DNA of 64,000 nucleotides from CAUPWF01 sp036656795 (lineage in GTDB: Bacteria > Bacillota > Clostridia > Lachnospirales > Lachnospiraceae): positions 162,049 through 226,048 of the forward strand of contig JAVXHR010000001.1 of the NCBI GenBank assembly GCA_036656795.1, given 5' to 3'. The notes beneath the pieces were generated by a model. That model did no database searches and was not told the origin of the DNA. It saw only the letters and a list, made by a program, of their open reading frames with translations. The position numbers and the translations under genes were made by a program. The stretch's first letter is position 1, and each line of letters begins with the position of its first letter. This document shows positions 52,996 through 60,560 of the stretch, in pieces.

Positions 52996-53241
52996 TTAGC
53001 AGCCGAAGCATCCACCACCACCGCCACCACCACAGCAGCAGAGCAAAAGAATAATCCAGATACAGCTATTGTCTTGGCTACCGCAGTCTCCGTGTCCACC
53101 ACCACAGCCACCACCAAATCCACCACCACAGCAGCTAAGCAAGATGATAATCCATAGGCAAGAAGACATACCACCTCCACCGCCACCACAGTTGCTTGGT
53201 TCGCAGCCACATCCACAGTTTGTTGCAGTTAAATCACTCAT
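52996..53241 (-). CDS. Gly/Cys-rich small protein (chorion-like high-cysteine type)
   Basis: An 81-residue protein of which most is Gly and Cys. It contains an internal duplication: SSCLWIIILLSCCGGGFGGGC (residues about 26-46) and NSCIWIILLLCCCGGGGGGGC (about 58-78). The Trp-Ile-Ile-Leu-Leu patches are short hydrophobic strands. Such proteins are often annotated in Lachnospiraceae as 'chorion class high-cysteine protein'; a role in a disulfide-linked spore or surface layer is inferred only. GGAGG lies 8 nt before the ATG. It uses an unusual GGN-rich composition compared with its neighbours. Confidence 0.75.
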   Translation of the reverse strand: MSDLTATNCGCGCEPSNCGGGGGGMSSCLWIIILLSCCGGGFGGGCGGGHGDCGSQDNSCIWIILLLCCCGGGGGGGCFGC

Positions 53242-53379
53242 GTTGAAACCTCCATATATGTTGTTTTACACTTTATAATATGTTGGTAGGCTTATTTATG
53301 TTTCTAATATATTTAAAATAATTTGAAAGGGAAACTTCTAACAAAAGTTGGAATATTATAATGAAAAAGGAATATAATT

Positions 53380-54291
53380 ATGAGGCAAGTAAAGAAGACA
53401 ATACATTATTGGTGTGAGGACACTATTATGGATAGATATATGGGTCAGGGAATAGGAGTTGCTATATTAGATACCGGAATTGGGAATCATCCGGATCTTG
53501 CACATCGAGTGATTGCATTTCGCGATATCCTGGGAGGGAAACGTTATCCCTATGATGATAATGGACATGGCACCCATGTGGCCGGAATCTTATGTGGAAG
53601 TGGAGTGTTGTCTAAAGGGTTATATGGGGGATTAGCACCAAAAAGTCAGGTGATTGTAGTAAAAGTATTAGATAAAAAGGGAGATGGAACTATTCACAAT
53701 GTAATTGCGGGTCTGCGATGGGTGTTGCTACATCAATCTCAATATCATATTCGGATTGTAAATATTTCAATTGGAACGCTGCCTCATGAGGGGAGCCGAG
53801 AAGAACAACATCTTTTGCAAATGGTAGAACAACTATGGGATTCTGGAATGATTGTTGTAGTTGCTGCAGGAAATTATGGGCCGAAACCAGGAAGTGTTAC
53901 CAGTCCAGGGGTTAGCAGAAAAGTAATTACGGTAGGTTCTGCCAGTGATCAATATTATATGAAAGAGGGAGTGAGAAAAATTAGAAGTTATTCAGGACGT
54001 GGGCCGACGAAAGATTGCATATGTAAGCCGGATATTGTTGCTCCAGGTTCCGGAATTGCTTCTTGTAATGTGGGGTATCTGTTTCATGAACGAAATGGAT
54101 ATACAAAAAAGAGTGGTACTTCCATGGCTACACCGATTGTATCCGGAGCCATTGCTGTCTTATTATCAAAGTATCCGGATATGAGTAATGTGGAGGTGAA
54201 GTTAAGATTACGGGATAGTTGCAATGACGTTCATCTTCCAATAGAGCAGCAGGGTTGGGGACAAATTAATGTGGAAAAATTAATTGGTTAA
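53380..54291 (+). CDS. S8 family serine peptidase (subtilase)
   Basis: A 303-residue subtilisin-family protease. The triad is Asp31 (VAILDTGIG), His63 (NGHGTHVAG) and Ser248 (SGTSMATPIVSG), with oxyanion Asn165 (AAGNYG). No signal peptide or long propeptide is present, so it resembles the intracellular AprX/Isp type. Compact length is fine for these. AAGGA precedes the ATG by nine nt. It stands alone: the next gene has its own promoter, 51 nt after the stop, overlapped by an inverted repeat that may also serve as its terminator. Confidence 0.92.
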   Translation: MRQVKKTIHYWCEDTIMDRYMGQGIGVAILDTGIGNHPDLAHRVIAFRDILGGKRYPYDDNGHGTHVAGILCGSGVLSKGLYGGLAPKSQVIVVKVLDKKGDGTIHNVIAGLRWVLLHQSQYHIRIVNISIGTLPHEGSREEQHLLQMVEQLWDSGMIVVVAAGNYGPKPGSVTSPGVSRKVITVGSASDQYYMKEGVRKIRSYSGRGPTKDCICKPDIVAPGSGIASCNVGYLFHERNGYTKKSGTSMATPIVSGAIAVLLSKYPDMSNVEVKLRLRDSCNDVHLPIEQQGWGQINVEKLIG

Positions 54292-54322
54292 ACAAGTTAA
54301 AAGAAAAATGAAAAGAAAAACG

Positions 54323-54370
54323 TGGTGTCAAGAAAAAACACTTGACACCATTTAAAATGTATTATATGAT
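54323..54370 (+). promoter_or_regulatory. ylxM-ffh promoter overlapped by a perfect inverted repeat
   Basis: TTGACA (54342-54347), 17 nt, TATGAT (54365-54370). TGGTGTCAAG (54323-54332) and CTTGACACCA (54341-54350) are perfect arms over eight nt; the right arm contains the -35. It could be an operator or a T-poor terminator of the subtilase gene. Confidence 0.65.
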
Positions 54371-54386
54371 AGCACAGGTGATGAGT

Positions 54387-54731
54387 ATGAATGAAATATT
54401 AGAACAAGCGTTATTATATGATTTTTATGGAGAGCTTCTTACAGAACATCAAAAAGAAATCTATGAACAATATGTATTGGAAGATTATTCTCTAAGTGAA
54501 ATTGCGACAGAGCAGAATATTAGCAGACAAGGGGTACATGATCTTGTGAAACGTTGCAATAAGATACTGGAGGGTTATGAAACAAAGTTACATTTGGTGG
54601 AAAAATTTCTTTCTATTAAGAACAAGGTACACCAAATAGATGAGCTATTGGAAACGTATAAACAAAACGACACAAAACAGTTGATTTGTAATATTCGAAA
54701 AATTGCAAGTGAAATTATAGAAGAGTTATAG
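54387..54731 (+). CDS. ylxM: YlxM-family DNA-binding protein
   Basis: A 114-residue protein of the YlxM/p13 family that always accompanies ffh in Firmicutes. A sigma-70 region 4-like helix-turn-helix is clear: LTEHQKEIYEQYVLEDYSLSEIATEQNISRQGVHDLVKR in two stretches (residues about 18-56). The C-terminal half is a charged coiled helix. Its role is modest: a regulator or accessory of SRP expression has been suggested in streptococci. Start ATG 54387 has AGGTG six nt upstream; ATG 54381 is possible. ffh follows 12 nt later. Confidence 0.9.
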   Translation: MNEILEQALLYDFYGELLTEHQKEIYEQYVLEDYSLSEIATEQNISRQGVHDLVKRCNKILEGYETKLHLVEKFLSIKNKVHQIDELLETYKQNDTKQLICNIRKIASEIIEEL

Positions 54732-54743
54732 AGGAGTTATAGT

Positions 54744-56081
54744 ATGGCATTTGATAGTTTAAGTGAAAAACTTCAGAATGTGTTTAAAAGTCTTCGAAGC
54801 AAAGGGCGTCTTACAGAAGATGATGTAAAAGCAGCACTTCGAGAAGTTAAGATGGCTTTATTGGAAGCAGATGTTAATTTCAAAGTAGTAAAGGGATTCG
54901 TAAAAGATGTTCAAGAGCGCGCAGTTGGACAAGATGTAATGAATGGATTGAATCCGGGGCAGATGGTAATTAAGATTGTAAATGATGAACTTGTGAAGTT
55001 GATGGGCTCGGAGACGACAGAGATTCAGTTACAACCGGGAAGTTCAGTTACGGTTATTATGATGGTTGGTCTGCAAGGTGCCGGTAAGACAACAACTACG
55101 GCAAAGATTGCTGGAAAATTAAAATTAAAAGGGAAAAAACCATTGTTAGTTGCATGTGATGTATATCGACCTGCTGCAATCAAACAATTACAGATAAATG
55201 GAGAAAAACAGGGCATTGAAGTATTTGCTATGGGAGAAAGTCATGCTCCGGAGAACATAGCGAAAGCATCCATAGAACATGCACGCAAGAACAAGAATGA
55301 TGTTATTATATTAGATACTGCGGGACGACTTCATGTTGATGAAGAGATGATGAATGAATTAGTACGTATCAAAGAGGCTGTTACTGTTCATCAGACATTA
55401 TTGGTAGTCGATGCCATGACAGGTCAGGATGCAGTGAATGTAGCGCATGATTTCCATGAACAGATTGGAATAGATGGTGTTGTTGTAACAAAGTTAGATG
55501 GTGACACAAGAGGTGGTGCTGCACTTTCCATTAAGGCCGTGACAGGTAGGCCTATATTATATGTTGGTATGGGAGAAAAACTTTCAGATCTAGAACAGTT
55601 TTATCCAGACAGAATGGCTTCCCGTATCTTGGGTATGGGAGATGTCCTGACATTGATTGAAAAAGCAGGAGAAGAGATAGATGAAGAAAAGGCCAAAGCT
55701 ATGGCCAAAAAAATGAAAAAAGCCCAATTTGATTATGAAGATTTCTTGGAAAGTACAAAACAGATGAAGAACATGGGCGGCTTATCCAGCATCATGAGTA
55801 TGATGCCAGGAATGGGTGGTGGTCAGATGCCTGACATTGATTCTGAAGAAGCAGAGAAAAAGATGGCACGTATGGAGGCCATGATTTTATCCATGACTAT
55901 AAAAGAACGTCAAAATCCGGATTTACTTAATCCATCTAGAAAGCACCGTATAGCAAAGGGCGCAGGTGTGGATATCAGCGAAGTAAATCGAATGGTTAAA
56001 CAGTTTGAACAATCTAAAAAGATGATGAAACAGTTTTCTAACATGGGTGGTAAAAAAGGGAAATTCAAATTACCTTTTTAA
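54744..56081 (+). CDS. ffh: signal recognition particle protein Ffh
   Basis: A 445-residue SRP54 GTPase that targets nascent membrane proteins to FtsY. N domain residues 1-90, G domain with GLQGAGKTTTTAKIA (P-loop) near residue 105, DTAGR and TKLDGDTRGGAALS, then a Met-rich M domain (residues about 300-445; MMPGMGGGQMPD, MEAMILSMTIKERQNP). The M-domain's C-terminus KKGKFKLPF is normal. GAGGAGTTATAGT-type SD precedes the ATG. It leads the superoperon with rpsP 35 nt downstream. Confidence 0.97.
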   Translation: MAFDSLSEKLQNVFKSLRSKGRLTEDDVKAALREVKMALLEADVNFKVVKGFVKDVQERAVGQDVMNGLNPGQMVIKIVNDELVKLMGSETTEIQLQPGSSVTVIMMVGLQGAGKTTTTAKIAGKLKLKGKKPLLVACDVYRPAAIKQLQINGEKQGIEVFAMGESHAPENIAKASIEHARKNKNDVIILDTAGRLHVDEEMMNELVRIKEAVTVHQTLLVVDAMTGQDAVNVAHDFHEQIGIDGVVVTKLDGDTRGGAALSIKAVTGRPILYVGMGEKLSDLEQFYPDRMASRILGMGDVLTLIEKAGEEIDEEKAKAMAKKMKKAQFDYEDFLESTKQMKNMGGLSSIMSMMPGMGGGQMPDIDSEEAEKKMARMEAMILSMTIKERQNPDLLNPSRKHRIAKGAGVDISEVNRMVKQFEQSKKMMKQFSNMGGKKGKFKLPF

Positions 56082-56116
56082 CTATAAAAAATAATAAAAC
56101 AGGAGGTGAAATGACA

Positions 56117-56362
56117 ATGGCAGTAAAAATCAGATTAAAAAGAATAGGACAAAAGAAAGCTCCTTTCTATAGAATCGTTGTAGCTGATGCTAGAGCTCCT
56201 AGAGATGGTAAATTTATCGAAGAGATTGGTACGTATGATCCAAACCAGGATCCAAGTGTATTCAAAGTAGATGCAGATGCAGCAAAGAGATGGTTAAACG
56301 ATGGTGCTCAAGCTACAGAGGTAGTTGGCAAGATATTTAAAGCAGCTGGTATTGAGAAATAA
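56117..56362 (+). CDS. rpsP: 30S ribosomal protein S16
   Basis: An 81-residue S16 (MAVKIRLKRIGQKKAPFYRI). ATG 56117 is chosen since AGGAGGTG is eight nt upstream; ATG 56111 would be too close. It is an assembly protein of the 30S body. It lies between ffh and khpA in the normal order. Confidence 0.97.
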   Translation: MAVKIRLKRIGQKKAPFYRIVVADARAPRDGKFIEEIGTYDPNQDPSVFKVDADAAKRWLNDGAQATEVVGKIFKAAGIEK

Positions 56363-56385
56363 ATCAAACCGCGGAGGTGCGCGTA

Positions 56386-56616
56386 ATGAAAGAATTAGTT
56401 GAAGTAATTGCGAAAGCATTAGTAGACGATCCGGGCAGTGTTGTTGTTACAGAGAAGACAGAGGGAAAGACGGTTGTGGTTGAATTACATGTGGCAGATT
56501 CTGACATGGGTAAAGTGATTGGCAAGCAAGGCCGCATTGCGAAAGCAATTCGTTCTGTTGTAAAAGCAGCCGCTGCAAAGGAAGACAAAAAGGTCGTTGT
56601 AGATATCGCTCAATAG
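56386..56616 (+). CDS. khpA: KH-domain RNA-binding protein KhpA
   Basis: A 76-residue KH-domain protein (formerly YlqC). The GxxG loop is in MGKVIGKQGRIAKAIRSV. It starts at ATG 56386 with GGAGGTG upstream; an in-frame GTG at 56377 overlaps the SD. In other Firmicutes it works with KhpB/Jag in RNA regulation of cell elongation. It is the usual gene between rpsP and rimM. Confidence 0.93.
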   Translation: MKELVEVIAKALVDDPGSVVVTEKTEGKTVVVELHVADSDMGKVIGKQGRIAKAIRSVVKAAAAKEDKKVVVDIAQ

Positions 56617-56719
56617 CGTGTTACAATCGGTAGAACAATAAGGTTAAGATGCAGCATTTCGCGTGTTTTACATGCATGATGTTGCATTTTCTTCTTATTT
56701 GATTAAAGGAGAGAACGGT

Positions 56720-57226
56720 ATGGAAGAGATGCTGCAAGTAGGAATTATATCCTCAACACATGGATTAAAGGGAGAAGTAAAGGTTTATCCAACAACAGAT
56801 GACATGATGCGATTTAAAAAATTATCCCATGTTATCCTTGATACAGGAACAACACAATTATCTTTGGAAGTACAACATGTTAAATTTTTTAAACAATTTG
56901 TTATTTTAAAATTCCAAGGAATTGATCACATAGAAGAAATTGAATCGTATAAAGGGAAACGACTTCTAGTTAAACGAGAAGATGCGGTAGCCTTAGAAAA
57001 AGATGAATATTTTGTTGCAGATATGATAGGAATGCGAGTGTATCTAGATGACCAATCAGAGTTTGGCATTTTAAAAGATATTATGGAAACAGGCGCTAAT
57101 GATGTATACGTTGTCGAGAGTAAAGAACACGGAGAAGTGTTGATTCCGGCTATTAAAGAGTGCATTCTAAGCGTAGATGTAGAGAAACAACATATCGTGA
57201 TCCATCTGATGGATGGATTATTATAA
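56720..57226 (+). CDS. rimM: ribosome maturation factor RimM
   Basis: A 168-residue protein that helps 30S head assembly by binding S19. N-terminal beta-barrel begins LQVGIISSTHGLKGEVKVYP, and the PRC-barrel follows (ADMIGMRVYLDDQSEFGILKDIM). ATG 56720 is chosen because AAAGGAGAG lies just upstream; the in-frame ATG 56663 is unsupported. trmD starts 14 nt after the stop, as is usual. Confidence 0.95.
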   Translation: MEEMLQVGIISSTHGLKGEVKVYPTTDDMMRFKKLSHVILDTGTTQLSLEVQHVKFFKQFVILKFQGIDHIEEIESYKGKRLLVKREDAVALEKDEYFVADMIGMRVYLDDQSEFGILKDIMETGANDVYVVESKEHGEVLIPAIKECILSVDVEKQHIVIHLMDGLL

Positions 57227-57240
57227 AATAGGAGGGTTAG

Positions 57241-57918
57241 ATGAATTTTCATATATTAACCTTATTTCCAGATATGGTAATGAATGGATTAAATACGAGT
57301 ATTATTGGACGAGGGATTACCAATCATCTATTGTCTGTTGAAGCAATAGATATTAGAGATTATGCAGATAATAAACATAATCGTGTAGATGATTATCCAT
57401 ATGGTGGCGGTGCAGGAATGCTTATGCAGGCCGAGCCCGTTTATGGTGCATATAAATCGATTGAAGAACGATTAGAACATAGACCAAGGGTGATCTACCT
57501 TTCCCCACAAGGAGCTACATTTTCACAAAAAATAGCAGAGGAATTGTCTAAAGAAGAAGAAATTGTATTGTTATGTGGACATTATGAAGGAATTGACGAA
57601 AGAGTATTAGAGGAGATTGTGACAGATTATATATCCATCGGAGATTATATCTTGACCGGAGGCGAATTGCCGGCGATGGTCATGGTGGACACCATCGCTA
57701 GATTAATACCCGGCGTACTTCATAATGATGTATCGGCAGAATTTGAAAGTTTTCAAGATGATTTACTAGAATATCCACATTATACAAGGCCTGATGAATG
57801 GCGTGGAAAAAAAGTTCCGGAGATATTATTGTCAGGGCATCACGCAAATATAGAAAAATGGCGCCATGAACAGTCGGTAATCCGGACGCAGGAACGTAGG
57901 CCTGATTTATTAAAATAA
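57241..57918 (+). CDS. trmD: tRNA (guanine(37)-N1)-methyltransferase
   Basis: A 225-residue SPOUT methyltransferase that makes m1G37. The deep-trefoil-knot motifs are LLCGHYEGIDERV, ISIGDYILTGGELPAM and the substrate loop DVSAEFESFQDDLLEYPHYTRP. The C-terminus ends in RPDLLK, a short version without the longer helical tail of some homologues. Coupled behind rimM. The gene is followed by an array of GGGGACGGGG repeats and a new promoter before rplS, so rplS is at least partly expressed separately. Confidence 0.95.
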   Translation: MNFHILTLFPDMVMNGLNTSIIGRGITNHLLSVEAIDIRDYADNKHNRVDDYPYGGGAGMLMQAEPVYGAYKSIEERLEHRPRVIYLSPQGATFSQKIAEELSKEEEIVLLCGHYEGIDERVLEEIVTDYISIGDYILTGGELPAMVMVDTIARLIPGVLHNDVSAEFESFQDDLLEYPHYTRPDEWRGKKVPEILLSGHHANIEKWRHEQSVIRTQERRPDLLK

Positions 57919-57921
57919 TGG

Positions 57922-57989
57922 TTGGGGACGGGGTGTTTTTCAATTGGGGACGGGGTATTTTTGCAAAACACCCCGTCCCCAATTGAAAA
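57922..57989. repeat. two direct and one inverted GGGGACGGGG repeat with alternative hairpins
   Basis: TTGGGGACGGGGTGTTTT (57922-57939) and TTGGGGACGGGGTATTTT (57944-57961) are direct repeats. AAAACACCCCGTCCCCAA (57965-57982) is inverted. The first repeat pairs with the inverted copy over 18 perfect bp, while the second pairs with it over 16 perfect bp (CAATTGGGGACGGGGT, 57941-57956, with 57970-57985). The two foldings exclude each other. The GC-rich unit stands out from the AT-rich surroundings and looks like an unnamed clostridial palindromic repeat; here it can act as terminator after trmD. Confidence 0.75.
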
Positions 57990-58003
57990 CCAAATGAAAA
58001 AAC

Positions 58004-58032
58004 TTGCAAAGAAGTTCTAAATATGTTATTAT
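58004..58032 (+). promoter_or_regulatory. rplS promoter and leader
   Basis: TTGCAA (58004-58009), 17 nt, TATTAT (58027-58032) with an extended TG. A leader of about 75 nt precedes rplS; an L19-type autoregulatory leader is possible here but I could not confirm its fold. Confidence 0.6.
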
Positions 58033-58114
58033 ATAGCATGTTGTGAAGAAAGAGATGGTCCTCTGATGCATAAGATGTGTTAAGAACGTCCAAATTATAA
58101 GGAGGTCACACGAG

Positions 58115-58462
58115 ATGAACGATATTATTAGAGAAATTGAAGCAGAACAATTAAAAGAGAATGCACCTGAATTTAATGTGGGAGATACTGTAAAGGTATA
58201 TGCTAAGATTAAAGAGGGAACGCGTGAAAGAATTCAGGTATTTGAAGGTACTGTACTTAAGAAACAAGGTGGAAGTACGAGAGCCACATTTACTGTTAGA
58301 AAGAGCTCCGGTGGTATTGGGGTAGAAAAGACATGGCCATTACACTCTCCAAATGTGGAACGAGTAGAAGTGATTCGCAGAGGTAAAGTAAGAAGAGCAA
58401 AATTAAACTATTTAAGAGGACGTGTTGGTAAGAGAGCAAAAGTTAAAGAGTTAGTAAAATAG
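58115..58462 (+). CDS. rplS: 50S ribosomal protein L19
   Basis: A 115-residue L19 at the 30S-50S interface. FNVGDTVKVYAKIKEGTRERIQ, the KKQGGSTRATFTVRKSSGGIGV stretch and the C-terminal RRGKVRRAKLNYLRGRVGKRAK are standard. GGAGG precedes the ATG. It follows trmD in the normal order, but with a repeat block and its own promoter between. Confidence 0.97.
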   Translation: MNDIIREIEAEQLKENAPEFNVGDTVKVYAKIKEGTRERIQVFEGTVLKKQGGSTRATFTVRKSSGGIGVEKTWPLHSPNVERVEVIRRGKVRRAKLNYLRGRVGKRAKVKELVK

Positions 58463-58472
58463 TAAAAGTGAG

Positions 58473-58509
58473 AGGGACAAGTACAACATGTATATTGTCC
58501 CTTTGTTAT
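58473..58509 (+). terminator. weak terminator after rplS
   Basis: AGGGACAA (58473-58480) pairs with TTGTCCCT (58495-58502), with further pairing inside, then TTGTTAT. The short T run suggests partial termination before lepB. Confidence 0.6.
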
Positions 58510-58525
58510 ATATAGGGAGTATGCT

Positions 58526-59101
58526 ATGAGCGAATTGAGGTTTGGTAAGGAGAAAAGGCATATTGATTGGGAACTGCTTCGCAAAATTGGTGTGTGGCTT
58601 CTTCAGATTACACTGGTGTGTGGCATTGCATTTATATGTGTGTGGTATTTTGGTCAACGTGCGAGTACCATTGGAGAGTCCATGGAACCCATATTAAAAA
58701 ATGGAGATGTAGTGTTGGTAAATACGATTATATATGATGCGAGCAGTCCAAAACGTGGAGATATTATTGCATTTAAACCAAATGGGAATGAAAACACTCA
58801 CTATTACATCAAAAGAATTATAGGGCTTCCCGGTGAAAAGCTGGAGATTAAACAGGGGAAAATATATATTAACGGAAAGAAATTGAAAGAAACCTATAAG
58901 ACGACAAAGATTAAAGATGTTGGAATTGCTGAAGGCGAGGTTGTACTAAAAGGAGACGAATATTTTGTATTAGGAGATAATAGACTAAGCAGTGAAGACA
59001 GTCGTATGGCTGATGTAGGCAACGTAAAAAAATCCGAAATTAAGGGGAAAGCATGGTTTGTTGCAGCACCAAGGAAAAGTTTTGGATTTATTAGGAAGTA
59101 G
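58526..59101 (+). CDS. lepB: signal peptidase I (first copy)
   Basis: A 191-residue type I signal peptidase. One N-terminal membrane helix (residues about 21-42) anchors it. The catalytic Ser52 is in GESMEPIL and Lys96 in YYIKRIIGLPGE. The GDNRLSSEDSR box near residue 153 is complete. It removes signal peptides at the outer face of the membrane. It lies before rbgA, with a second lepB after rbgA; the two are 189-191 residues and similar in layout, so functional overlap with different substrate preference is likely. Confidence 0.94.
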   Translation: MSELRFGKEKRHIDWELLRKIGVWLLQITLVCGIAFICVWYFGQRASTIGESMEPILKNGDVVLVNTIIYDASSPKRGDIIAFKPNGNENTHYYIKRIIGLPGEKLEIKQGKIYINGKKLKETYKTTKIKDVGIAEGEVVLKGDEYFVLGDNRLSSEDSRMADVGNVKKSEIKGKAWFVAAPRKSFGFIRK

Positions 59102-59112
59102 AGGAGAAAAAT

Positions 59113-59964
59113 ATGCATTTTCAATGGTATCCGGGTCATATGACAAAAGCAAAACGTATGATGCAGGAAAATATGAAATTAGTTGATCTGGTAATTGAAT
59201 TAGTAGATGCCCGTGTTCCTATTAGCAGTAGAAATCCGGATATTGATGAATTGGGAAAAAACAAGGCACGTCTTATTTTGTTGAATAAGTCTGATCTTGC
59301 GGAAGATAAATGGAATGAAGAATGGTCGGAATATTTTAGAGTAAAAGGATTTGCAGTTGTTAAAGTTAATTCTAAAAAAGGTGGTGGAATTAAGTCTATA
59401 CAAGGTGTAATTCAGGAAGCATGTAAAGAAAAAATGGAAAGAGACAGAAAACGTGGAATTCTTAATCGTCCGGTTCGTGCGATGGTCGTTGGCATTCCGA
59501 ATGTAGGGAAATCTACGTTTATAAATTCACTAGCGGGTAAAGCTTGCACTAAAACGGGAAATAAGCCGGGTGTTACAAAGGGAAAGCAATGGATTCGTTT
59601 GAATAAAAGCGTAGAATTATTGGATACTCCAGGGATTCTTTGGCCAAAATTTGAAGATCAGACGGTAGGACTGCGTCTTGCATTTATTGGTTCTATTAAA
59701 GATGAGATTTTAAATACAGAAGAGCTTGCGGCAGAGATGATTCGGTTTTTGTTACTGCATTATCATGGCGTTCTGGAAAAAGCTTATGCAATTGAAGAAA
59801 CAGAGGATCCTTATGTATGCCTTCATTGTATTGCAAAAAGCAGGCACTGTTTAGTAAGAGGAAATGAATTCGATATAAATAAGGCATCACTAATTTTAAT
59901 TGATGATTTTAGAAGTGGAAAACTTGGGAGAATTACCCTTGAATTCCCCAAAGATTATGAGTAG
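59113..59964 (+). CDS. rbgA: ribosome biogenesis GTPase RbgA (YlqF)
   Basis: A 283-residue circularly permuted GTPase for late 50S assembly. The G4 motif (LNKSDLA) comes before G1 (GIPNVGKST) and G3 (DTPG), the hallmark of the family. The N-terminus MHFQWYPGHMTKAKRMMQEN is typical, and the C-terminal helical RNA-binding domain is present. AGGAG precedes the ATG; it starts 11 nt after lepB. Nothing unusual apart from its position between two signal peptidase genes. Confidence 0.95.
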   Translation: MHFQWYPGHMTKAKRMMQENMKLVDLVIELVDARVPISSRNPDIDELGKNKARLILLNKSDLAEDKWNEEWSEYFRVKGFAVVKVNSKKGGGIKSIQGVIQEACKEKMERDRKRGILNRPVRAMVVGIPNVGKSTFINSLAGKACTKTGNKPGVTKGKQWIRLNKSVELLDTPGILWPKFEDQTVGLRLAFIGSIKDEILNTEELAAEMIRFLLLHYHGVLEKAYAIEETEDPYVCLHCIAKSRHCLVRGNEFDINKASLILIDDFRSGKLGRITLEFPKDYE

Positions 59965-59990
59965 AATTTAACGAGAAAGAAGGATGGATT

Positions 59991-60560
59991 ATGTCATATG
60001 TGGACAGAAAAGAAAACGAAAAACCACATAGTATTATGAGGGAATTAATGGGCTGGGTTATCTATCTGTTTATCATTGTTGGGCTTACATATCTAATCAT
60101 CACATTTGTTGGTCAACGAACAAAAGTAAGTGGTTCATCAATGGAAACAACACTAAGTCATGGAGATAATTTGATTGTTGATAAGATATCCTATAAGTTT
60201 CGAGAACCGGAACGATATGAGATTATCGTGTTTCCGTATAAACATCAGACCAATACCTACTATATTAAGAGAATTATAGGACTTCCGGGAGAAACTGTCC
60301 AAGTAAAGAATGGAAATGTTTATATTAATGGGGAAGAACTTGGAGAACATTATGGTACGGAGGTAATGCAGCAAGCTGGTATTGCAGAAGAAGAAATACA
60401 ACTAGGAGAGGACGAATATTTTGTATTAGGAGATAACAGAAATCATAGTTCTGATAGTCGTGATCCAAGTGTAGGTGTATTAAAAAGAGAAGATCTTATG
60501 GGAAGGGCATGGGTGAGAATCTATCCATTCGATACGATGGGAGTCATTCCGCATGAATAA
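59991..60560 (+). CDS. lepB: signal peptidase I (second copy)
   Basis: A 189-residue signal peptidase with anchor helix (about 20-40), catalytic Ser50 in SGSSMETTL, Lys93 in YYIKRIIGLPGE and the GDNRNHSSDSRDPSVG box. It is a paralogue of the gene 1.4 kb upstream. GAAGGA precedes the ATG. The stop overlaps the rnhB start by eight nt. Two copies around rbgA are not rare in Lachnospiraceae as I recall, and suggest local duplication followed by divergence. Confidence 0.93.
   Translation: MSYVDRKENEKPHSIMRELMGWVIYLFIIVGLTYLIITFVGQRTKVSGSSMETTLSHGDNLIVDKISYKFREPERYEIIVFPYKHQTNTYYIKRIIGLPGETVQVKNGNVYINGEELGEHYGTEVMQQAGIAEEEIQLGEDEYFVLGDNRNHSSDSRDPSVGVLKREDLMGRAWVRIYPFDTMGVIPHE

Noticed and set aside
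57922..57989. CRISPR repeats
   Set aside because: There are only two direct copies, without spacers, plus an inverted copy; no cas gene is near.
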